From NCBI GenBank assembly GCA_902478865.1, contig CABSNA010000108.1:1-5075 (forward strand): DNA of 5,075 bases, read 5' to 3'. Below, piece after piece: positions 1 through 5,064 of this stretch; within the stretch, counting starts at the first letter, position 1, and each line of letters opens with the position of its first letter. The position numbers were made by a program, and so were the translations under genes. The notes beneath the pieces are model-generated. The model saw only the letters and a list, made by a program, of their open reading frames with translations, was not told where the DNA came from and did no database searches. The DNA comes from an uncultured Collinsella sp. GTDB lineage: Bacteria > Actinomycetota > Coriobacteriia > Coriobacteriales > Coriobacteriaceae.

Positions 1-26
1 CAGCGTCAGATGTGTATAAGAGACAG
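1..26 (+). other. Nextera/Tn5 mosaic-end adapter remnant (left contig end)
   Basis: Bases 8-26 read AGATGTGTATAAGAGACAG, the 19-bp Tn5 mosaic end used in Nextera library adapters, and bases 1-7 (CAGCGTC) match the adapter sequence that precedes it. This is library-preparation sequence, not genome. Native sequence starts at about base 27. On the minus strand the adapter adds the false tail LSLIHI and a stop codon to the HD-domain gene. On the plus strand it creates a spurious ORF beginning MCIRDR. Confidence 0.97.
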
Positions 27-491
27 GCGTTTGTCCTTGAACTTCTTCTTGAGCGACTTAGTCGTAAAGTCCATAACGCTCTTGCTCGGGCGCATGATGA
101 CGGCAGCGCCGATCAGGCCGGTGAGCTCATCGCAGGCAAACAGGATCTTTTCCATCTGCAGCTCGGGCTTGGGTAGTGAGGTGTTGAAGTCCGACGTGTG
201 CGTCTGGATGGCGCGAATGAGCTCGGGAGACGCACCTTCGCCCTCAAGAATCTCGGCAGCATAGATGGTGTGGTTCATGGGGTCGTCCTCATGCTCCTCC
301 CAATCCAGGTCGTGCAGCAGACCGACGATGCCCCAAAACTCCTCGTTCTCGGGGTCGAACTCGCGCGCAAAGTAGCGCATAGTGCCCTCGACCGTCTCGC
401 CGTGCGTGATATGGAACGGGTCTTTGTTGTGCTCATTGAGCAGTTCGAACGCGCGGTCGCGGGTGATTCCGGCGGTAAGCGGCTCTGCCAT
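27..491 (-). CDS. HD-domain phosphohydrolase-like protein, 3' end truncated by contig end
   Basis: About 155 native residues are visible, starting at the ATG complementary to 489-491. An AAGGAG ribosome binding site (complement of 498-503) lies 6 nt upstream and supports this start. The protein shows the HD-superfamily metal-binding pattern: His30 (in ITHGETVEG), the His60-Asp61 doublet in GLLHDLDWE, later histidines such as His74 and His98 (QTHT), and Asp121 in the helix ACDELTGLI. This family contains metal-dependent phosphohydrolases, often acting on nucleotides, but the substrate cannot be told from sequence. No signal peptide or membrane segment is seen, so it is probably cytoplasmic. 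The frame formally closes at 6-8, but residues LSLIHI and that stop come from adapter sequence, so the true C-terminus is missing. The gene lies downstream of and parallel to the CarD-family gene, separated by a terminator. I found no convincing promoter of its own in 492-545. Confidence 0.85.
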
Positions 492-497
492 AAGAGA

Positions 498-503
498 CTC
501 CTT
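498..503 (-). promoter_or_regulatory. Ribosome binding site of the HD-domain gene
   Basis: On the minus strand this reads AAGGAG, 6 nt before the ATG at 491, which is ideal spacing. It fixes the start of the HD-domain gene. Confidence 0.8.
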
Positions 504-545
504 GTGCTCGTGGGTATCGATAAGAATGAATGCTACTAGAACAAG

Positions 546-586
546 AAAACCACCACAAAGGTGCCTGTTCCCTTTGTGGTGGTTTT
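546..586 (-). terminator. Rho-independent terminator downstream of the CarD-family gene
   Basis: A perfect 16-bp inverted repeat (546-561 with 571-586, 9-nt loop) starts 13 bp after the CarD-family stop codon. Read on the minus strand, the stem ends in GGTGGTTTT and is followed by CTTGTTCT, a moderately U-rich tract. The A-run at the stem base also gives five T's on the plus strand, so it could act in both directions, although no plus-strand gene enters it here. It separates the CarD-family gene from the HD-domain gene, so co-transcription of the two is probably limited to readthrough. Confidence 0.85.
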
Positions 587-599
587 TGGCGCGGATGGG

Positions 600-1085
600 T
601 TAGTTGAGGGCGGCTTGGGCTAGGCGGGCTTCGGCGGCCTCCTCGGTGACACCAAGGGCCACGGCGAACTCCTCGATGGAGCGGCGTTTGGCCTCCTTGA
701 GTACGCGCATGTAGTAGGAGCTGGGTTTTTTATCAGCTTCCTCGGCCTGGCGAATGCGGTGCATCATGGTCTTTGCCACGCGGACCGTCTCGGGCGCGCC
801 CAGCTTGAGCTGCTGCTTAAAGTGCGCCTCCTCAAGCGAGCTGTTGCGCTCGGTAAAGGTGTCGCACTCCAGCTCGTCATAGTGGCTCAGCAGGTGCTCG
901 GCATCTTGCTGCGAGATGGCGGCGTGCAAACGGTCGGCCTGCGCCACGGGGTACATGAGGATCGTCTGCGCATGTCCCTGCTTGGTCTCGAGCAGCAGCA
1001 TGGGCTGCGGTGTGTCGTCTCTAAAACCGACGACGGTGCAGACTCCCTGGCCCGGATGAATGACGTGTTGACCGATTGAGAACAT
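600..1085 (-). CDS. CarD-family transcriptional regulator (CarD/CdnL/TRCF RNA polymerase-interacting domain)
   Basis: A complete 161-aa protein. Residues 1-60 form the CarD/CdnL/TRCF N-terminal domain, recognisable from its opening FSIGQHVIHPGQGVCTVVGF, where the family has a hydrophobic-GD/Q-x-V-hydrophobic-HP-GxG pattern. In known members this Tudor-like fold binds the RNA polymerase beta subunit. The rest is charged and helical, as in the family's C-terminal DNA-contacting domain. It includes YYMRVLKEAKRRSIEEFAVA (about 125-144) and ends in an Ala/Glu-rich helix. Known CarD proteins stabilise the open promoter complex, often at rRNA and other housekeeping promoters. That role here is by family, not shown by the sequence. 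The ATG at 1085 has a GGAGG site 4 nt upstream. The gene diverges from argS and is followed by its own terminator. Its length is typical for the family, and I see no truncation. Confidence 0.9.
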   Translation of the reverse strand: MFSIGQHVIHPGQGVCTVVGFRDDTPQPMLLLETKQGHAQTILMYPVAQADRLHAAISQQDAEHLLSHYDELECDTFTERNSSLEEAHFKQQLKLGAPETVRVAKTMMHRIRQAEEADKKPSSYYMRVLKEAKRRSIEEFAVALGVTEEAAEARLAQAALN

Positions 1086-1089
1086 GCTA

Positions 1090-1094
1090 CCTCC
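1090..1094 (-). promoter_or_regulatory. Ribosome binding site of the CarD-family gene
   Basis: The minus strand reads GGAGG followed by TAGC and then ATG at 1085. This strong Shine-Dalgarno match excludes the alternative overlapping frame that begins at 1096. Confidence 0.75.
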
Positions 1095-1099
1095 AACTT

Positions 1100-1115
1100 A
1101 TACGAATTTACGTAT
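1100..1115. repeat. Small inverted repeat ATACG-N6-CGTAT in the CarD-family promoter
   Basis: Five-base arms 1100-1104 and 1111-1115 flank the 6-bp AATTTA. It overlaps the predicted transcription start of the CarD-family gene, where a repressor operator would be expected, but arms this short can occur by chance. Confidence 0.35.
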
Positions 1116-1119
1116 GTCT

Positions 1120-1128
1120 AGAATAACA
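1120..1128 (-). promoter_or_regulatory. Candidate extended -10 promoter for the CarD-family gene
   Basis: The minus strand reads TGTTATTCT, a TGn extended -10 with hexamer TATTCT, about 35 bp upstream of the start codon. No good -35 hexamer sits at 16-18 bp, as extended -10 promoters allow. Transcription would start near 1113, giving a leader of about 28 nt. The predicted start falls inside the small inverted repeat ATACG-N6-CGTAT (1100-1115). Confidence 0.45.
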
Positions 1129-1331
1129 CGCTGACGTGCGCAAACCCTTACTTTATGCAGGAAAAGCACACAACTCTGATAGGTAAGAGTATTCGATAAC
1201 AGACGCAGCTCATTCACACCTTTATGCATTTTCAACGCCTGCATAATCTGCAGGCAGACCGGCATCTTTGAGTGACTCCATACAAGCTGTAGTCATTTTT
1301 GTGCATATGCAATATCTATTAGCTTTACCCT
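1129..1331. other. Non-coding divergent intergenic region between the CarD-family gene and argS
   Basis: This AT-richer stretch has no ORF with a ribosome binding site on either strand. It contains a 9-bp direct repeat CTTTATGCA (1151-1159 and 1220-1228), a perfect 7-bp inverted repeat (1237-1255) and the 10-bp palindrome TGCATATGCA (1302-1311). No tRNA-like fold or T-box motif was recognised. It probably carries regulatory sites for argS and/or the CarD-family gene. Confidence 0.6.
1237..1255. repeat. Inverted repeat GCCTGCA-N5-TGCAGGC
   Basis: Perfect 7-bp arms (1237-1243 and 1249-1255) surround TAATC. There is no adjoining T-run, so it does not look like a terminator. The geometry fits a dimeric repressor operator or a small RNA hairpin. 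It lies about 100 bp upstream of the proposed argS -35. Confidence 0.55.
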
Positions 1332-1360
1332 GCGACAGTGCCCGTCGCTTGTGATAGAGT
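1332..1360 (+). promoter_or_regulatory. Candidate argS promoter (GCGACA-17-TAGAGT, extended -10)
   Basis: A -35-like GCGACA (1332-1337) and a -10-like TAGAGT (1355-1360) are 17 bp apart, and TGA directly before the -10 gives the TGn extension. Transcription would start near 1367, giving a 61-nt leader. This leader is too short for a T-box riboswitch, and no T-box specifier or antiterminator motif was seen. The promoter position also argues against any argS start upstream of 1428. Confidence 0.45.
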
Positions 1361-1416
1361 GCTACAAACTCTGGCTTTTGCCCTACGAGTGACCAAGAGC
1401 TCGGGGGCTTTAACAC

Positions 1417-1424
1417 AAGGAGGA
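1417..1424 (+). promoter_or_regulatory. Ribosome binding site of argS
   Basis: AAGGAGGA ends 3 nt before ATG 1428, and its GGAGG core ends 4 nt before it. It is a near-perfect anti-Shine-Dalgarno match. It decides the start against the in-frame upstream GTG/ATG-like codons back to 1338. Confidence 0.85.
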
Positions 1425-1427
1425 TCT

Positions 1428-3281
1428 ATGCCCGAGAAGATTGAAGAGCTGGTACGCGCTGCGCTTGCTGCGGCCCAGGAGGCCGGCGACCTTTCCGCAT
1501 TTGAACTTGACGATTGCGCTATCGAGCGACCGGCTGACACTTCTCATGGCGAGTGGACCTCTACCATGGCCCTGAAGTCCGCCAAGCTGGCCCACTGCGC
1601 CCCGCGCAAGATCGCCGAGGCCATCGTTGCCCATATGCCCGAGGACCCCGCGATCGAGAAGGTCGAGATCGCAGGCCCCGGCTTCATCAACTTCTACCTC
1701 TCCGTTGCCGTCAAGAATGCCATCTTTGGCGAGGCTCGCGAGAAGGGTATGGACTTCGCTAAGTCCAACGTCGGTGGTGGCCTGAAGACCCAGGTCGAGT
1801 TCGTTTCCGCCAACCCCGTCGGCCCCATGCACATCGGCCACGGCCGCTGGGCCGCGCTGGGCGACTCGCTCTGCCGCGTTATGGATCACGCCGGTTACGA
1901 CATCCAGCGTGAGTTCTACATCAACGACCACGGCTCTCAGATGAACACCTTCGGCAACTCCATCAGCACGCGCTATATGCAGCTTGCCGACATCATCGCC
2001 AAGCAGGGCGTGGATATCGACGAGGCTCACAAGCTGCTGATCGCCGACCGCGACGCCTTTGTTGCCGACGAGAACGACGAGCATCCCGAGACCCATCCGT
2101 ATCAGGACAACTTTGCCGAGACCCTGGGCAAGGACTCCTACGGCGGCGACTACATCATCGACGAGGCCGCCGAGTTCTGGCGCACCGACGGCGATAAGTG
2201 GGTCAACGCCGATCCGCAGGAGCGCATGGAGAGCTTCCGCGAGCGCGGCTATGTAAAGATGGTCGACAACATGCGCGACCTTTGCCATGCCGTTAACTGC
2301 GACTTCGATCGTTGGTTCTCCGAGCGCTCGCTGTATGTGAAGGACACCGAGGGCGAGACCGCCGGCACCTCCGCCGTCGACCGCGCTTTTGAGAAGCTCG
2401 ACAAGATGGGCTATCTCTACACCAAGGACGGCGCCCTGTGGTTCCGCTCCACCGACCTGGGCGATGACAAGGACCGCGTTCTGATCAAGTCCGACGGCGA
2501 GTACACCTACTTCGCCTCCGACGTTGCCTATCACTGGGATAAGTTCCAGCGCGTCGACCACGTCATCGACATCTGGGGCGCCGACCACCACGGCTACATC
2601 GAGCGCGTCCGCTGCGTCTGCGATGCCTTGGGTTACCCCGGCAAGTTTGAGGTTCTGCTGGGCCAGCTCGTCAACCTGCTGCGCAACGGCAAGCCCGTCC
2701 GTATGTCCAAGCGTAAGGGCACCATGGTGACCCTGCAGGAGCTCGTCGACGAGGTCGGCTCCGACGCTGCCCGTTACACCCTCATCTCCAAGAGCTCCAA
2801 CCAGATGGTCGACTTCGATATTGAGGCCGTCAAGAAGCGCGACAACTCCAACCCGGTGTACTACGTGCAGTACGCTCACGCCCGCGTGTGCTCCATCCTG
2901 CGCCGTGCCGCTGACGTTACGCCCGAGCAGGCTGACGAGATGGGCATGAAGGCCGTCGCCGCCAAGGCCATCGGTGAGAACGTCGATTACTCGCTGCTGA
3001 CCGACCCGACCGAGCTCGCCCTTTCGCGCAAGCTCAACGAGCTCACCGACCTCATCGCCAGCTGCGCTCGCGACCGCGCCCCGTTCCGTCTGACGCACTT
3101 TGCTGAGGAACTCGCCGGCGACTTCCACAGCTTCTACGCTGCCTGTCAGGTGCTGCCGAGCGAGGGCCGTCCCGTCGACCCCGAGCTTTCGCGTGCCCGT
3201 CTGGCCGCTTGCGATGCCGTCCGTGTGACGCTCGCCCTGGTGCTCACCCTCGTTGGCGTTTCCGCGCCCGAGCAGATGTAA
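1428..3281 (+). CDS. argS: Arginyl-tRNA synthetase (class I)
   Basis: A complete 617-aa cytoplasmic enzyme that charges tRNA-Arg with arginine using ATP. The N-terminal tRNA-binding domain (Add-1, about 1-95) ends in GPGFINFYLS. The Rossmann catalytic core follows, with VEFVSANPVGPMHIGHGR, whose class I HIGH signature is His135-Ile-Gly-His138, then REFYINDHGSQ (161-171), ALWFRSTDLGDDKDRVL (336-352), GADHHGY (384-390) and the KMSKS-equivalent loop RMSKRKG (425-431). The DALR-type anticodon-binding domain begins near 466 with KKRDNSNPVYYVQYAHAR. It ends in the family-typical VSAPEQM, so the C-terminus is intact. It is longer than many bacterial ArgRS (about 550-590). The extra length appears to be an Asp/Glu-rich segment around 190-236, between HIGH and the KMSKS loop. 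ATG 1428 is chosen from the AAGGAGGA site. An in-frame extension to 1338 would start upstream of the predicted promoter's transcript. The gene has its own promoter and terminator. Confidence 0.98.
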   Translation: MPEKIEELVRAALAAAQEAGDLSAFELDDCAIERPADTSHGEWTSTMALKSAKLAHCAPRKIAEAIVAHMPEDPAIEKVEIAGPGFINFYLSVAVKNAIFGEAREKGMDFAKSNVGGGLKTQVEFVSANPVGPMHIGHGRWAALGDSLCRVMDHAGYDIQREFYINDHGSQMNTFGNSISTRYMQLADIIAKQGVDIDEAHKLLIADRDAFVADENDEHPETHPYQDNFAETLGKDSYGGDYIIDEAAEFWRTDGDKWVNADPQERMESFRERGYVKMVDNMRDLCHAVNCDFDRWFSERSLYVKDTEGETAGTSAVDRAFEKLDKMGYLYTKDGALWFRSTDLGDDKDRVLIKSDGEYTYFASDVAYHWDKFQRVDHVIDIWGADHHGYIERVRCVCDALGYPGKFEVLLGQLVNLLRNGKPVRMSKRKGTMVTLQELVDEVGSDAARYTLISKSSNQMVDFDIEAVKKRDNSNPVYYVQYAHARVCSILRRAADVTPEQADEMGMKAVAAKAIGENVDYSLLTDPTELALSRKLNELTDLIASCARDRAPFRLTHFAEELAGDFHSFYAACQVLPSEGRPVDPELSRARLAACDAVRVTLALVLTLVGVSAPEQM

Positions 3282-3283
3282 GC

Positions 3284-3321
3284 TACGGGTCATTTGACCG
3301 TACAGACTTGGTTTAACTAAG
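3284..3321 (+). repeat. Two small hairpins between the argS stop codon and its terminator
   Basis: The first (3284-3302) reads TACGGGTCATTTGACCGTA, an 8-bp stem with one bulged G, starting 3 nt after the argS stop. The second (3307-3321) reads CTTGGTTTAACTAAG, an imperfect palindrome with one G-T pair. Neither has a T-run. They may protect the mRNA 3' end or be incidental. Confidence 0.4.
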
Positions 3322-3326
3322 CCTTG

Positions 3327-3359
3327 AAAGCCCGATCTCCCACGGAGGTCGGGCTTTTT
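3327..3359 (+). terminator. Rho-independent terminator of argS
   Basis: A 14-bp stem (3327-3340 with 3344-3357, one G-T pair, loop CAC) has the GC-rich core GCCCGA/TCGGGC and runs into TTTTT (3355-3359). It lies 46 bp after the argS stop. It should end argS transcription and isolate it from the rho-like gene. Confidence 0.93.
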
Positions 3360-3401
3360 GCAAACGCCGACGTATTGACGAATTTGGAACTGCTGGAAAT
3401 A

Positions 3402-3555
3402 CGAAACTATGCCGGTTTACTACGATGAAATGAGAAATTCCAACTACGCCGGCTTTTCGCAAAAAAGTGCAAGGCATCTACCTGCGGTTTTAGTTCAACA
3501 AGTTTCGGAGTGATCGCGGTTGAGCGATTCATCGTAGTAAACCGCCACAGTTTTG
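3402..3555. repeat. Long imperfect inverted-repeat intergenic element (possible MITE/REP-like element or structured RNA)
   Basis: Arms 3402-3429 and 3528-3555 pair at 25 of 28 positions. They include a perfect 17-bp core, CGGTTTACTACGATGAA (3413-3429), and its reverse complement (3528-3544). The 98-bp interior has no ORF. It holds a partial copy of the left arm (AACTACGCCGGCTTTTC, 3443-3459, against AACTATGCCGGTTTAC, 3405-3420). Smaller hairpins are ATCGC/GCGAT (3513-3528) and CCGCC/GGCGG (3542-3559), and both overlap the right arm and would compete with long-range pairing. No target-site duplication is visible at the edges. It lies after the argS terminator and about 85 bp upstream of the rho-like promoter. 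The shape suggests a short non-autonomous mobile or REP-like repeat, or a structured RNA. I cannot tell which without other copies. Confidence 0.75.
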
Positions 3556-3637
3556 GCGGAGGCAGTCAGATTTGTGGGTGTTAAACCAAAGATTGTCCCT
3601 TTTGACTAGTCGTTTAAGAACGTCCTCAATGACTAAG

Positions 3638-3665
3638 TTGCAGGTGGCGGCGGTTGTGTTACACT
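3638..3665 (+). promoter_or_regulatory. Promoter of the rho-like gene (TTGCAG-16-TACACT with extended -10)
   Basis: The -35 TTGCAG (3638-3643) and -10 TACACT (3660-3665) are 16 bp apart. TGT at 3657-3659 gives a TGn extended -10. This is the best sigma-70-type promoter in the window. Transcription would start near 3672, leaving a leader of about 137 nt before GTG 3809. A weaker upstream pair, TTGACT (3602-3607) with CTCAAT 17 bp later, could be a second promoter. Confidence 0.65.
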
Positions 3666-3671
3666 AACGCT

Positions 3672-3808
3672 GCGTATATGACGCAATCATCTCGATACAG
3701 ATCAATGATGTCCGTCGTTTTGAACGGAACTAGACTGTTTAGCCGCCCTGAAGGTTTATGCAGGGAGCATGTGATCACAGGGCTTGAAAAGAAAGTTGAG
3801 CAAACACT
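3672..3808 (+). promoter_or_regulatory. Long 5' leader of the rho-like gene with alternative pairing segments
   Basis: The predicted untranslated leader is about 137 nt. GCCCTG (3745-3750) can pair with CAGGGC (3778-3783), or its CCCTG part with CAGGG (3761-3765), so two hairpins exclude each other. The second partner overlaps the perfect palindrome TGTGATCACA (3770-3779). An overlapping open frame runs through the leader in another frame and stops at 3837-3839, 31 nt inside the main gene. Its ATGs (3678, 3705, 3708) lack ribosome binding sites. rho leaders are known attenuation and autoregulation sites in other bacteria, and a regulatory role here is inference. Confidence 0.4.
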
Positions 3809-5064
3809 GTGTCTGATCAACAGCAAGAAAACGAAATAACGACGACGCAAGCCGCTCCCGCTGCACCGGTTGCGTTGGACCAGGTCGCGGCGCCCGCGCA
3901 AGCCTCGGCTCCTGAGACGCCTAAGGCTGCTTCGACGCCTACGCCTTCAGCGGCTGAGAAGGCCGTGCCTGCAACTGGTGAGGAGGCTGCTCCGGCAAAG
4001 CCCAAGCGTACGCGCCGCACGGCCAAGTCTGCTGCTGACGGCGAGGAGGTCACCAAGCCCAAGCGCCGTACCACGCGCACGACGCGCGTCAAGCGCACCG
4101 TTGCAGCTGACTCCTCGGAGCCGATTTCCGATGAGGTCGCGCAGGCGCGTGCGTTGGCGCAGATTAGCGAGGCTCAGGTGGTGCGCGCCCGCCGTCGTGC
4201 TGCCGAGCGCGAGGCCGCGGCTCTGACCGAGCTTGCAGCTCCGTCTGCGCCCGAGACACCTGTCGCCGACCAGCCGACCGAGAAGCCGGTACCGCGCACA
4301 CGCCGTCGCACGGCTGCTAAGGCCGAGCAGGTTGCCGATCAGGTAACCCCCGAGCTCACTGAGGCTTCGGTCCGTTCCGCGGCAGGGGAGGGCGCATCGC
4401 CTGTTGAGCCCGCTGCGCCTGTCGAGGCCAGCGAAGTTCCCGTTGTCGATCCAGCTTTGCGCCCGCACCGTCGCGGTCGCAAGCCCAAGGCCTTCGTCGA
4501 GGCCGAGAAGGCCGCAGCCGCAGCCGCCGCCGCTCGGGATGCTGCGGCGATCGCCGAGTCTGCAACCGTTGCCGACGCGCCCGTCCAGGATGCTACGACT
4601 TCCGAGGCCGTTTCTGCCGATGCCGAGCCCGCCGATGTCCGTCCCGGTCGCAGCCGTCGTACTGCTGCTAAGCGCACGTCCAAGGCCAAGGCTGCCAAGA
4701 AGGGTGCGTCCGAGGATTCCGCCGAGACGACCGTCGATGCATCGACTGATGTCGCCGAGCCCCAGGACGTCGAACAGCCTGCGTCCGAGAAGCCCAAGCG
4801 CGGTCGTAAGAAGTCCGCTAAGGCCAAGGCGTCCGAGCAGCAGGCCGAGGCCGAGCTGCAGGGCGATTCCAAGGCCGAGGCCAGCGATGATACTGCGGCT
4901 AACGCCGATGCCGCCGCAACCGATGGCGCCGCGCCCGCCGAGGCCGAAGACGGCGCTCGCCCCAACCGTCGCCAGCACAAGCGCAACGACGAGCGCAACG
5001 AGCGCAAGGACGACCGTAATAACGATCGTCGCAACCGCCAGCGCGATCGCAAGCAGCGCAATAA
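3809..5064 (+). CDS. rho: Probable transcription termination factor Rho, N-terminal disordered extension only (3' truncated by contig end)
   Basis: An open frame of at least 418 native codons starts at GTG 3809. An in-frame TGA at 3797-3799 rules out a longer version, and no in-frame ATG exists. The ribosome binding site is weak (a GAAAG-like stretch some 13 nt upstream). The protein begins MSDQQQENEITTTQ and is low-complexity throughout: Ala/Pro/Glu/Val linkers alternate with basic clusters. The clusters are KPKRTRRTAK (64-73), KPKRRTTRTTRVKRT (83-97), RARRR (126-130), PRTRRRTAAK (162-171), HRRGRKPK (220-227, AT-hook-like), GRSRRTAAKRTSKAKAAKK (280-298), KPKRGRKKS (328-336) and an Arg/Asn/Asp-rich run from 384. 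There is an eight-alanine run at 235-242. Actinobacterial Rho proteins carry such Arg-rich insertions before the RNA-binding domain, and rho lies near argS in many Actinomycetota. No Rho_N, cold-shock or ATPase domain is in the window, so the name is inferred. A ribonuclease E/G-type or other disordered nucleic-acid-binding protein is the main alternative. The last codons before 5075 are adapter. Confidence 0.62.

Noticed and set aside
10..264. Plus-strand ORF beginning MCIRDR
   Set aside because: Its start lies in the Nextera adapter, and the rest is antisense to the HD-domain gene.
1222..1416. 64-aa minus-strand ORF ending MESLKDAGLPADYAGVENA, considered as a small gene or remnant
   Set aside because: The tail looks mildly protein-like, but there is no ribosome binding site, the start overlaps the argS leader, and the inverted repeat 1237-1255 explains part of the sequence. 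Conservation would be needed to revive it.
1338..1427. 30-residue N-terminal extension of ArgRS
   Set aside because: It overlaps the predicted promoter, has no ribosome binding site and does not resemble ArgRS. ATG 1428 has AAGGAGGA directly upstream.
1367..1427. T-box riboswitch upstream of argS
   Set aside because: The predicted leader is about 61 nt, and no T-box sequence or antiterminator structure is visible.
1410..3293. 627-aa minus-strand ORF covering all of argS
   Set aside because: It is a shadow of strong G/C third-position bias in argS. It is Val/Gly/Leu-rich, has no ribosome binding site and shows no domain.
3402..3555. CRISPR array or partial array
   Set aside because: There are only two arms in inverted orientation, with no regularly spaced direct repeats.
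3602..3630. TTGACT-17-CTCAAT as the main rho-like promoter
   Set aside because: The -35 is good, but the -10 matches only half of TATAAT. The downstream TTGCAG/TACACT pair with TGn is stronger.
3654..3839. 61-aa plus-strand ORF as an independent small protein
   Set aside because: Its first start lies inside the promoter -10 region, and no internal ATG has a ribosome binding site. It is kept only as a possible leader frame.
3870..4226. Plus-strand Arg/Leu-rich 118-aa ORF
   Set aside because: Out-of-frame reading of the rho-like gene with an unlikely composition.
3947..4978. 343-aa minus-strand Gly/Leu/Arg-rich ORF, plus the 240-aa one at 4339-5061
   Set aside because: Both are antisense to the low-complexity rho-like frame. 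Their composition is the mirror of its GCC/GAG/CGC codons. The plus frame has a promoter, a coherent charge pattern and correct context.
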